Below the pieces are notes generated by a model, which made no database searches, was not told the origin of the DNA, and worked only from the letters and a program-made list of their open reading frames with translations. The position numbers were made by a program, and so were the translations under genes. Positions 1-6,696 of a stretch of 8,744 nucleotides of DNA are shown piece after piece (positions within the stretch are counted from its first letter, which is position 1; each line of letters opens with the position of its first letter). Location: positions 1 to 8,744 of the forward strand of contig DATJZH010000091.1 in the NCBI GenBank assembly GCA_035499215.1. The letters are read 5' to 3'. Origin of the DNA: DATJZH01 sp035499215. GTDB taxonomy: Bacteria; Actinomycetota; Actinomycetes; Streptosporangiales; Streptosporangiaceae.

Positions 1-1614
1 GCGGACTGCCGGGTCGGCGAGCTCGGCCAGCCGCTGCTCGAGCGCCGGATCGGCGCGACCGCGAGTGACGATCACGCCGACGTCGTCGGCCAGCGCTGCC
101 GCGGCGGTAGCCGACGCGGTCGTGAGGAGCACGGCGGCCCCTGCCTGAGCACCTCGCCGGACCAGGTCGGCCAGCCGGCCGCGCGGCAGCATCTCGCAGC
201 CGCTGATCCATGCGAGGCAGTCGGTGCGCACAGCCATCGCCTGCAGCTCGGCGAGGATGGCAAGCAGATCCGCGGCGGCCAGCGCGGCGACCATGGCGGC
301 TGATCGCCCGTGCACGGCCCGGTCAAGCGCGAAGGTCACGACCGCGCGGTCGCGCATCGCGTCGGCGAGCCCGATGGCAGCTGCCGGGGCGCCCTGGCCT
401 GGCGGGCCGGGGGCCGCGGCGGGCCGCAGCCAGCGGCCGAGGGCCGAGCCGCGCAGCCTCGACAGCTGCTCAGCCGCCGCCCGGGCCGCCGCCGGATCGG
501 CGGCCAGGATCCTGGCCGAAACGTCTGCCCGCCCGGCGAGCGCCTCCCGGCGGGGATGGCAGCCGGGCACCAGCGCGGCCCGCGCGCGCAGCGCATCCGG
601 CTGGAGCAGCCCGGCCAGGTCGTCCAGCACCGGCAGCCGGGGATCAGCAGGCGCGGCTGCCCGCACGGCGCAGGCATCACTGAGGTACGCGGCGCACGTC
701 CGCCGGCGGGCGTCGCTGACCGCGGACCAGTCGATCATGGCGATCGTCAGCGCTGCGGTCCGGGCAGGGTTCCCGCCGCGCGCGGGCTCGTAGCAGCGCT
801 GCCCGGCCGCGCCGAAGCGGCGCAGCGGTGCCGCCGCGGCGGCGCACGCCGCGGTCAGCGACGCGGCGATGGCCTGGCTTCCGGTTAGGTCGATCACGAT
901 CACCGCCTTGCGGCGCCGGATCGCGGCCTGCGCGAGCGCAGCGCCCGACTCCGCCAGTGCCGCCGCGTCCGGCCCGGTCACCAGCACGCCGCGCTCGGCC
1001 TCCCGCCAGGAGATCGCGGCCCGCTGTCCAGTCGCCGGGTCGAGGCCCAGGCACGCGCCGTCGGAGGTCACCACCCCGCCGGCGGCCAGGGCGGCGCGCG
1101 CGGCGCGCCGCCGCGCGGCGATGACCAGGCCAGGCCGGTAGGTTACCGGCTCGCCAGCACGCAGGCGGCGCAGCCGGCCGGCCAGGCTCACCGCGGCAGC
1201 CTCGCCGGCCGCCGCGATCAGCGCCAGCGGGAACTGCCGGGGCAGCCACCGCCGGCTGCCGCCGAACCCGCGCGACAGGTGCATCAGCGCGGCGGGATGA
1301 CCGATGGCAGCCGCCAGGTGCGCAGCCACCTGGCTGGGCCCGGCGGCGGCCCGGCCAGATCCGATCGCCAGCGCCCAGATCAGGCCCGCCGCGGCCGGGA
1401 CGGCCAGCCACTGCGGCCGCCACCTGGTAAGCCGGTCGGTCGCCAGTAACACGACCGCCAGCACGAGAGTCAGCTGAGCGAATAACAGCTGCGCCAGGAT
1501 CGCCGCGAGCGCTGCCGCAACGGCGAAGTCGCCGCGACGGTGACGGTTACCCGGCGCGAGGGGGCCGGAGCGACGCGGCGTGCGCTCCGCTGTGCCGATG
1601 GCGGGGGCAGGCAT
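1..1614 (-). CDS. Membrane-anchored VirD4/TraG-like protein with degenerate ATPase motifs (3' end beyond window)
   Basis: One reading frame runs uninterrupted from an ATG at 1614-1612 to the window edge (538 codons, no stop reached). I translated it directly; other open frames here give Arg/Pro/Gly-rich shadows. It has a short basic N-terminus and two likely membrane helices (about residues 30-58 and 69-86) around a basic loop with RWRPQW. A soluble part follows. At 209-216 GVLVTGPD sits where a Walker A loop is expected but lacks GK[ST]. AVIVIDLTGS (237-246) resembles the strand and DxKG segment of VirD4/TraD proteins. VVTFALD (425-431) and WISGCEML (469-476, CE instead of DE) resemble the later core, and AVLLTTAS follows near 494-501. 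The family assignment is inferred from this order and is uncertain; an inactive coupling-type ATPase is the best guess. No strong Shine-Dalgarno is seen. The start lies 6 nt after the stop of a GntR gene remnant, so the gene was probably once translationally coupled to it. Confidence 0.72.
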   Translation of the reverse strand, partial: MPAPAIGTAERTPRRSGPLAPGNRHRRGDFAVAAALAAILAQLLFAQLTLVLAVVLLATDRLTRWRPQWLAVPAAAGLIWALAIGSGRAAAGPSQVAAHLAAAIGHPAALMHLSRGFGGSRRWLPRQFPLALIAAAGEAAAVSLAGRLRRLRAGEPVTYRPGLVIAARRRAARAALAAGGVVTSDGACLGLDPATGQRAAISWREAERGVLVTGPDAAALAESGAALAQAAIRRRKAVIVIDLTGSQAIAASLTAACAAAAAPLRRFGAAGQRCYEPARGGNPARTAALTIAMIDWSAVSDARRRTCAAYLSDACAVRAAAPADPRLPVLDDLAGLLQPDALRARAALVPGCHPRREALAGRADVSARILAADPAAARAAAEQLSRLRGSALGRWLRPAAAPGPPGQGAPAAAIGLADAMRDRAVVTFALDRAVHGRSAAMVAALAAADLLAILAELQAMAVRTDCLAWISGCEMLPRGRLADLVRRGAQAGAAVLLTTASATAAAALADDVGVIVTRGRADPALEQRLAELADPAVR

Positions 1615-1666
1615 AACGGGTCAAGGTTCCCAGTCCTGCGCGGCGTGTGTCCAGGCACCTGCGAAA
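1607..1666. repeat. Left copy of 60-bp direct repeat (GntR 3' end / next-gene start)
   Basis: Aligned without gaps to 7196-7255, this segment matches at 54 of 60 positions and has the same orientation. On the minus strand it holds the last 13-14 codons of a GntR-type gene, its TGA, the spacer CCCGTT, and ATGCCTGC, which here is the real start of the VirD4-like gene. Similarity fades on both sides. The two copies bracket the pst-phoU-usp block. Confidence 0.9.
1621..1665 (-). pseudogene. 3' remnant of a second GntR-type regulator gene
   Basis: On the minus strand these bases read FAGAWTHAAQDWEP followed by TGA. The intact regulator at 7210-8184 ends FSAAWTHAAQDWEP. The last ten residues are identical, while three of their codons differ at the third position (Pro, Glu, Thr). 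Two further differences change residues (Gly/Ala, Ala/Ser). This substitution pattern suggests that both copies evolved as protein-coding sequence before the left one lost its body. Nothing upstream resembles the rest of a GntR gene: pstB begins immediately. The remnant is in the same frame as pstB, beyond the pstB stop. It could instead be a fragment carried in by recombination. Confidence 0.7.
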
Positions 1667-1683
1667 TACGGGGTCCCGGCGGC

Positions 1684-2562
<879 letters not shown>

Positions 2563-2569
2563 GACATTC

Positions 2570-3460
2570 CTAGCGCGAGTATCTGGTGAATCGTGCGGTG
2601 ACGAAGCGGGCGGCGATCATGAGGATGAAGGCTATGGCGATGAGCGTGAGCGCCGCGCCCCAGGCGCGGCCCTGCGCGCCCGTGTACGGCGATGTCGCGT
2701 TCGCGAAGATCTGCGAGGGTATCGCGGTGTTGGCGCCATGGAATACGTTCGGGTTAGCTGTGGTAACCGTGAGGATGGTGAACAGCAGCGGCGCCGTCTC
2801 ACCCGCGGCCCGGGCGATGGCGAGCAGCGCGCCGCTGACGATGCCGCCGATCGCCGCTGGCAGCACCACGGTCACGACCACGCGGGCCTTGGTGGCACCG
2901 ACAGCGTAGCTCCCTTCGCGCAGCGAGTTCGGCACCAGCTTCAGCATCTCATCGGTAGAGCGGATCACGACCGGCAGCATCAGGCAGCCCAGGGCGAGCG
3001 CGCCGGCAAAGCCCGAGAAGCCGAAGTGCAGTACCCAGATCGAGAAGATGAACAGCCCCATCACGATCGATGGCACGCCGGTCATCACGTCGCTCATGAA
3101 CCCTATCAGGCGCGCCAGCACGCCCCCGCCGCCGTACTCGTTGAGGTAGATCGCGCCCAGGATGCCGAGCGGCACGGCCATGAGCGTCGCCAGACCCGTG
3201 ATCTCGATCGTGCCCAGTACCGCCGGCCCGATTCCGCCCACGTTCGCGGGCACAACCTGCGGCGGGATCGGGCTGGTCAGGAAGGACCAGCTGATGACCG
3301 ACGCGCCCTTGGCGATCACCGTGTACAGGACGAGCCCCAGCGGGATGATCACCAGCACGAACGCGAACACCATCAGCGCGGTCGCGATGCGGTTCTTGGT
3401 GCGCCGCCAGCCCGCCGGCTCTCGCAGGTCCTGTCTGGGGCGCTGGGTGGCGACGGCCAT
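2570..3460 (-). CDS. pstA: Phosphate ABC transporter permease PstA
   Basis: Inner-membrane permease that pairs with PstC to form the phosphate channel. The 296-residue product has six likely membrane helices (about 26-50, 79-107, 125-146, 151-167, 199-220, 266-287). The cytoplasmic EAA loop that docks PstB is REGSYAVGATKARVV (181-195), followed by LPAAIGGIVSG and the conserved RAAGETAPLL (217-226). PstA-type features near the front include GGIGPAVLGT (75-84) and IYLNEY (104-109). Length fits the family. The ATG shares one base with the pstC stop (TGATG), and an AGGGG ribosome binding site lies six bases upstream inside the pstC end, so the two permeases should be made in a coupled, near 1:1 ratio. 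Confidence 0.97.
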   Translation of the reverse strand: MAVATQRPRQDLREPAGWRRTKNRIATALMVFAFVLVIIPLGLVLYTVIAKGASVISWSFLTSPIPPQVVPANVGGIGPAVLGTIEITGLATLMAVPLGILGAIYLNEYGGGGVLARLIGFMSDVMTGVPSIVMGLFIFSIWVLHFGFSGFAGALALGCLMLPVVIRSTDEMLKLVPNSLREGSYAVGATKARVVVTVVLPAAIGGIVSGALLAIARAAGETAPLLFTILTVTTANPNVFHGANTAIPSQIFANATSPYTGAQGRAWGAALTLIAIAFILMIAARFVTARFTRYSR

Positions 3461-4437
3461 CAGGCACCCCTCTTGCGCCGGGCGGATCGTTCCACGACCC
3501 CCCGGGCGATGATGTTTATGATGATCGTGAACACGAACAGGAGCACGCCGAGCCCGATCAGCGCGGCGCGGAACACGCCGGAGGCCTCGCCGAACTCGTT
3601 CGCGATGACCGCCGGCATGTTGTAGCCGGGAGCGAACAGGTGCGACGTGATCGTGGCCGACGAGCCGATCACCAGCGCCGCCGCGATCGTCTCGCCCATG
3701 GCCCGGCCCAGCCCGAGCAGCACCGACCCGACGATGCCACCCTGGCTGTGCGGCCAGACTGCGCCGCGGATCATCTCCAGGCGGGTGGCGCCCAGCGCGT
3801 ACGCGCCTTCCCTGTCGATAGCCGGCACCGTCGCGATGACCTCACGCGACAGCGAGGTCACGATCGGCGTGATCATGAAGGCCAGGATGATGCCGCAGGT
3901 AAAGAACGAGGCCCCGCTCACGGGCGGCCCGAACAGGGCGCCGAGCACCGGGACGCCACTGACGGCCGAGCCTATCGAGGTGTAGATGTTCTGGATCCAG
4001 GGCGCGAACACCAGGATCCCCCACAGCCCCCAGACCACCGACGGGACCACCGCCAGGAGGTCGATCACGTACACGATCGGCCGCGCCCACCGGTATGGCA
4101 CGACCTCGGTCAGCAGCAGGGCGATGCCCACGCTGACCGGGACGGCCAGGATGATCGCGATCGCCGCCGTGATGGCCGTGCCGTAGATGAAGGCCAGCGC
4201 GCCGAATTGCCCGGCCGCGGGGTTCCAGGTGGTCGAGAACACCCCGCTCAGGCCCTCCGCGGAGAACCACGACGAGGCCTGCTGGGTGGTCGATACGGCG
4301 ATCAGGACGAGGATAACCAGCACCAGCAGGCCGGATGCGAGCGCGACGACCTGGAAGCCGCGGTCGCCGAACGGCCGCCGCCCGGACAGGGGGTGGGCGG
4401 GTCCGGCCGGACCCGCCCGCTGCGTCACAGTGCTCAC
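3460..4437 (-). CDS. pstC: Phosphate ABC transporter permease PstC
   Basis: Inner-membrane partner of PstA in the phosphate channel. The 325-residue product has a roughly 27-residue cytoplasmic N-terminus and six likely membrane helices (about 28-48, 80-110, 119-145, 177-196, 234-256, 287-313). The EAA docking loop is REGAYALGATRLEMI (209-223), with WPHSQGGIVGS and LGRAMGETIAAALVIG after it, as in known PstC proteins. IDLLAVVPSVVWGLWG (125-140) is also characteristic. The chosen start is the GTG at 4437-4435. An in-frame alternative is the GTG three codons later. No Shine-Dalgarno precedes this GTG. It overlaps the TGA of an upstream mini-ORF (GTGA), suggesting reinitiation. The first 14 codons contain a 24-bp perfect palindrome, and the start region is one unit of a 41-bp tandem repeat; both are unusual. 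Confidence 0.96.
   Translation of the reverse strand: MSTVTQRAGPAGPAHPLSGRRPFGDRGFQVVALASGLLVLVILVLIAVSTTQQASSWFSAEGLSGVFSTTWNPAAGQFGALAFIYGTAITAAIAIILAVPVSVGIALLLTEVVPYRWARPIVYVIDLLAVVPSVVWGLWGILVFAPWIQNIYTSIGSAVSGVPVLGALFGPPVSGASFFTCGIILAFMITPIVTSLSREVIATVPAIDREGAYALGATRLEMIRGAVWPHSQGGIVGSVLLGLGRAMGETIAAALVIGSSATITSHLFAPGYNMPAVIANEFGEASGVFRAALIGLGVLLFVFTIIINIIARGVVERSARRKRGA
4395..4418. repeat. 24-bp perfect palindrome in the 5' codons of pstC
   Basis: The 12-base left half, starting GGGCGGGTCC, is exactly mirrored by the right half ending GGACCCGCCC, with no spacer (centre between 4406 and 4407). It covers codons 7-15 of pstC and encodes AGPAGPA. In mRNA it would fold into a very GC-rich hairpin with a tight loop, 19 bases downstream of the pstC GTG. 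It could slow initiation or elongation, stabilise the upstream pstS message against 3' decay, or be chance in a GC-rich Ala/Gly/Pro-coding tract. Confidence 0.9.
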
Positions 4438-4478
4438 AGCAGCCAGCCGATCTGATCCGCATGTGTCACGGTGCTCAC
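4434..4478 (-). CDS. 14-codon leader mini-ORF ahead of pstC
   Basis: GTG at 4478-4476 opens a frame encoding MSTVTHADQIGWLL, ending in a TGA at 4436-4434 that overlaps the pstC GTG (GTGA). A good ribosome binding site, AGGGGAG at 4486-4492, lies 7 nt upstream, whereas pstC itself has none. Its first five residues, MSTVT, match those of PstC because it derives from the duplicated pstC start. Ribosomes loading here would terminate exactly on the pstC start, so its likely role is translational coupling rather than a functional peptide. It may equally be a passive by-product of the duplication. Confidence 0.5.
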   Translation of the reverse strand: MSTVTHADQIGWLL

Positions 4479-4510
4479 GGCGACGCTCCCCTCTGGTCCG
4501 CCTGCGTCAC
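4475..4510 (-). CDS. 11-codon mini-ORF just after pstS, chained to the pstC leader
   Basis: GTG at 4510-4508, five bases after the pstS TAA, encodes MTQADQRGASP and ends in a TGA that overlaps the next GTG (4478) as GTGA. It is the first link in a chain of stop/start overlaps between pstS and pstC and comes from the outermost repeat unit. No separate ribosome binding site is evident, so any translation would rely on ribosomes terminating at pstS. Low confidence that it is translated. Confidence 0.25.
   Translation of the reverse strand: MTQADQRGASP
4486..4492 (-). promoter_or_regulatory. Ribosome binding site for the pstC leader mini-ORF
   Basis: AGGGGAG on the minus strand, 7 nt upstream of the GTG at 4478. 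It is the only good Shine-Dalgarno between pstS and pstC. It sits 48 nt from the pstC GTG, too far to serve it directly. Before the 41-bp duplication it would have been correctly spaced for pstC. Confidence 0.65.
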
Positions 4511-4515
4511 GGTGC

Positions 4516-5649
4516 TTACGACGGGCTCGCTGACGCGGCCGATGACGAGCCGATCTTGCTGAGCTGCGCCGTGGCCTTCTGGTCCAGGCTGGAGGGCAGC
4601 GGCGCGTAGCCCAGCTGCGGGAGCAGTTTCTGGCCGGGACCTAGCAGGTAGCCGATGTACGCCTGGAGTCCCTTCGCGGTCTGCGAACTCGACTGAGCCT
4701 GGTAGACCAGGTCCCAGGACTGATAGGTGATCGGGTACGAGCTGGCGCCGGGCGCCCAGATCGCGCTGAACGTCAGGTTCGGCTCGATGGTGGCGTTGTC
4801 GGCGGCCGCGGTGGCCGACTGCGTCGACGGCGCGATGTAGCTGCCGGCCTGGTTCTTGATGGCAGCGAAGGTCAGCCCGGAGGCCTTGGCGTCCGCGTAG
4901 TCCACGTACCCGATGGCCCCGGGCGTGGTCTTGACGATCTGCGCCACGCCGCCGTTGCCGTTGCCGCCCCGGCTGTTGGCAGGCCAGGCGATGGTCGAGT
5001 CAGTGCCGAGCTTCCACACGCTCGGCGCGGCTTTCACGAGAAACTCGGAGAAGTTCTGGGTGGTGCCCGACGAGTCCGAGCGGCGGGCGATGACGATCGC
5101 GGTGCTGGGCAGGCTGACCCCGGGGTTATCCGCCGCGATCGCCGAGTCATTCCACTTCGTGATCTTGGCTTGGAAGATGTCCGCCAGTACCGGCGCCGAC
5201 AGTTTCAGGTTCTTGACGCCTGGCAGGTTGTACGACACCGTGATCGGGCCGATCACGACCGGGAAGTAGAGCACCGTCTTGCCCTTGAAGCCCGCCATCT
5301 CGGCGGCGGGGATCGGCGAGTCCGATCCCGCGTAGTTGACAACCCCGGAGGCCAGGTCCGTGCGCCCCTTGCCCGAGCCGCCGCCGCCGTAGTTGACCGT
5401 CAGGCCGGGCTGGACCGACTTGAAGCTGGAGATGGCCGTCTGCTGGAAGGTGAGCTGGAACGTCGATCCGCTCCCGTTGAGAGTGCCCGAGAGGCTCGAG
5501 CCGCTACTGCCGCCCGACGAGCTGCTGCTCGACGGGCTGCTGCTCGACGACGAGCCACAGGCGGCAAGCGTCAACGCCATCACGACGAGAACCGGCCCCG
5601 CCGTCATGACCCGTTGGGTGCGCAGACATTGCATGTAGAAGTACCCCAT
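4516..5649 (-). CDS. pstS: Periplasmic-type phosphate-binding lipoprotein PstS
   Basis: Extracellular phosphate receptor that delivers phosphate to PstCA. The 377-residue product begins with a signal peptide (basic RTQR at 10-13, hydrophobic 17-30) ending in the lipobox LAAC, so Cys31 should be lipidated and anchor it to the membrane. A Ser/Gly linker (32-54) follows. Phosphate-site segments are LNGSGSTFQ (57-65), the YGGGGSGKGRTDLASG stretch (87-102), YAGSDSP (106-112) and RSDSSGTTQNFSEFL (190-204), all at PstS-typical positions; IGYVDYADA and LGYAPLP support the call. Length fits actinobacterial PstS. The ATG at 5649 gives the longest product, but ATG at 5634 or 5607 would also leave a usable signal peptide, and no strong ribosome binding site decides between them. 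It is the first gene of the operon, downstream of PHO-box-like repeats. Its TAA lies in the outermost unit of the 41-bp tandem repeat. Confidence 0.96.
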   Translation of the reverse strand: MGYFYMQCLRTQRVMTAGPVLVVMALTLAACGSSSSSSPSSSSSSGGSSGSSLSGTLNGSGSTFQLTFQQTAISSFKSVQPGLTVNYGGGGSGKGRTDLASGVVNYAGSDSPIPAAEMAGFKGKTVLYFPVVIGPITVSYNLPGVKNLKLSAPVLADIFQAKITKWNDSAIAADNPGVSLPSTAIVIARRSDSSGTTQNFSEFLVKAAPSVWKLGTDSTIAWPANSRGGNGNGGVAQIVKTTPGAIGYVDYADAKASGLTFAAIKNQAGSYIAPSTQSATAAADNATIEPNLTFSAIWAPGASSYPITYQSWDLVYQAQSSSQTAKGLQAYIGYLLGPGQKLLPQLGYAPLPSSLDQKATAQLSKIGSSSAASASPS

Positions 5650-5752
5650 TCGTCAGCCGCAATAAATATTAGGCCCGGCGTCAGCCCGCATATCGTGCTA
5701 CCCCGATGAGTCTGGCGTGATGCCCGGCGCCGCAAGTAAAGGAATGCGGTAT

Positions 5753-5785
5753 GGAAGGTGAAAAACATATGAACAGGACATGAGG
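5753..5785 (-). promoter_or_regulatory. PHO-box-like 11-bp direct repeats upstream of pstS
   Basis: On the minus strand three contiguous 11-mers read CCTCATGTCCT, GTTCATATGTT and TTTCACCTTCC, each with TCA at the same phase. Actinobacterial PhoP binds 11-bp direct repeats with a GTTCA-type core (established for Streptomyces), and the middle unit starts with exactly GTTCA. The block lies about 100 bp upstream of the pstS ATG, a sensible place for phosphate-starvation activation. The matching -10 element is not clear. The assignment rests on spacing and core matches, not on binding data. Confidence 0.6.
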
Positions 5786-5935
5786 GCGCGGTGCTCTGCG
5801 ACGCTGTCGGGATCGCCGCCGACCTCGATTGCGCCGGCCCGGGCGCTCTCGCCTTACCGCCGGCCTGCGGGACTGCCGATCGCGCCGCAGGGCATGACCG
5901 CCAGACGATCACCTCCTGAACTCTGGGCGCACCGG

Positions 5936-5965
5936 CTGAAGTGCCAGCGGGGCGCCCAGTAGGCT
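5936..5965 (+). promoter_or_regulatory. Probable leaderless promoter of phoU
   Basis: TAGGCT at 5960-5965 fits the actinobacterial -10 pattern TANNNT, and CTGAAG at 5936-5941 is a partial -35 match with an 18-bp spacer. The phoU ATG begins 7 bp after the -10 hexamer, where transcription would be expected to start, so the mRNA is probably leaderless. This agrees with the lack of a good ribosome binding site. Confidence 0.5.
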
Positions 5966-5971
5966 TTGCCC

Positions 5972-6643
5972 ATGGTCGAGCACCGGCAGGAATTTCAGCG
6001 AGAGCTGGAGGCCATCGAAGCCAAGGTCATCGAGCTGTTCGCGATGGTCGCCGAGGACCTGCCCGGGGCCACCCGCGCCCTCCTGAGCGGTGACGACGAG
6101 GTGGTCCAGATGCTGGTCGACCGCGAGCAGGTCATCGACGCCCTCTACCCGGAGATCGAGGAACTGGTCAGCCGGCAGATCGCGCTGCAGGCGCCTGTCG
6201 CTTCAGACCTGCGCTTCTTGCTTTCCGTGCTGCGGATCGTGCCCGAACTCGAGCGCTCCCACGACCTCGTCGTAGACATCGCCAGCCGGGCCAACCACAT
6301 TCTCGGCGAGGACCTGTCGGCGCGCAGCCGAGGGCTCGTCGAGCGAATGGGGAACCTCGCATCCGGGATGTGGCGCCAGGCAGCGGACTCCTGGTACCAG
6401 CGTGACCGTTCCGCCGCTGTTGCGCTGGGGGAACGTGATGACGAGATGGACGAACTGTACGCCAGCCTGATAGCTGAGCTTGCCTCCGGACGGATGGCAC
6501 TGCCAGTGACGATGGAGATGACGCTGGTGGCGCGCTTCTATGAGCGCCTCGGCGACCATGCCTTCAACATCGCCCGCCGGGTGGTCTACCTTGCCGGATC
6601 CCACAGCCCGCCCGGCGCGCGTGATGAGCGCCGCTCCGGATGA
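5972..6643 (+). CDS. phoU: Phosphate transport system regulator PhoU
   Basis: Cytoplasmic helical-bundle protein that modulates PstSCAB activity and restrains Pho two-component signalling when phosphate is plentiful (family knowledge). The 223-residue product shows the two PhoU repeats. The first carries LERSHDLVVDIA (93-104), the second ARFYERLGDHAFNIARRVVYLA-type sequence (187-208), matching the metal-binding E-R-x-G-D-H-x-x-N-I motif. The first repeat has ERSHD where ERxGD is more common. Length is normal for the family. I chose ATG at 5972 because it sits 7 bp after a -10-like element; a TTG two codons upstream (5966) is also in frame. The last 13 residues are polar and probably disordered. 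It is divergent from pstS rather than the last gene of the operon as in Escherichia coli. No phoR/phoP genes are nearby in the window. Confidence 0.95.
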   Translation: MVEHRQEFQRELEAIEAKVIELFAMVAEDLPGATRALLSGDDEVVQMLVDREQVIDALYPEIEELVSRQIALQAPVASDLRFLLSVLRIVPELERSHDLVVDIASRANHILGEDLSARSRGLVERMGNLASGMWRQAADSWYQRDRSAAVALGERDDEMDELYASLIAELASGRMALPVTMEMTLVARFYERLGDHAFNIARRVVYLAGSHSPPGARDERRSG

Positions 6644-6696
6644 GCCTGGCCCTCGGGCCGACACGGTGGCTTGCGCTGCTCCTGCCTCATCCTCGG

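Larger units (their letters stand above)
4421..4521. repeat. 41-bp-period tandem repeat (three copies of a 19-bp core) across the pstS-pstC junction
   Basis: Three cores start at 4421, 4462 and 4503, exactly 41 bp apart: TGCGTCACAGTGCTCACAG, TGTGTCACGGTGCTCACGG and TGCGTCACGGTGCTTACGA. The first two units also match at their far ends (TCTGATCCGC against TCTGGTCCGC). Read on the minus strand, each core is GTGAGCACNGTGAC or a variant, the same sequence as the start of pstC. The third core is altered to GTAAGC, which supplies the pstS TAA stop. Because 41 is not a multiple of three, each unit shifts the frame. The most likely origin is tandem duplication of the pstC start region. Confidence 0.9.
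5650..5971. other. Divergent pstS/phoU control region
   Basis: This 322-bp stretch separates the divergent pstS and phoU starts. It holds the PHO-box-like repeats at 5753-5785, an AT-rich patch near 5661-5671 (AATAAATATTA) just ahead of pstS, and the probable phoU promoter at 5936-5965. A minus-strand AGGAGGTGATC at 5907-5917 is a perfect ribosome binding site sequence without a well-placed start codon. Open frames inside it have no family resemblance and look like chance. Confidence 0.6.

Noticed and set aside
224..1141. Plus-strand frames at 210-888 and 828-1141
   Set aside because: Shadow frames of the VirD4-like gene with Ala/Ser/Arg-rich products and no family features.
677..1423. 248-codon minus-strand frame with Arg/Gly/Pro-rich product
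   Set aside because: It overlaps the 1-1614 gene in another frame. The other frame has membrane helices, sensible composition and is open over the full 1.6 kb; this one is low complexity.
5510..5555. Short trinucleotide-like repetition in the 5' part of pstS
   Set aside because: It simply encodes the Ser-rich linker after the lipobox, common in actinobacterial lipoproteins.
5604..5912. 102-codon minus-strand frame starting at the perfect AGGAGGTGATC
   Set aside because: Its GTG start lies inside the ribosome binding site itself, its end overlaps pstS in another frame, and the product has no recognisable features.
5780..5962. 60-codon plus-strand ORF just upstream of phoU
   Set aside because: No ribosome binding site, Pro/Arg/Ala-rich composition, and it runs over the PHO-box-adjacent and phoU promoter region.
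6203..6664. 153-codon minus-strand frame opposite phoU
   Set aside because: Antisense to a clear PhoU; no motifs.
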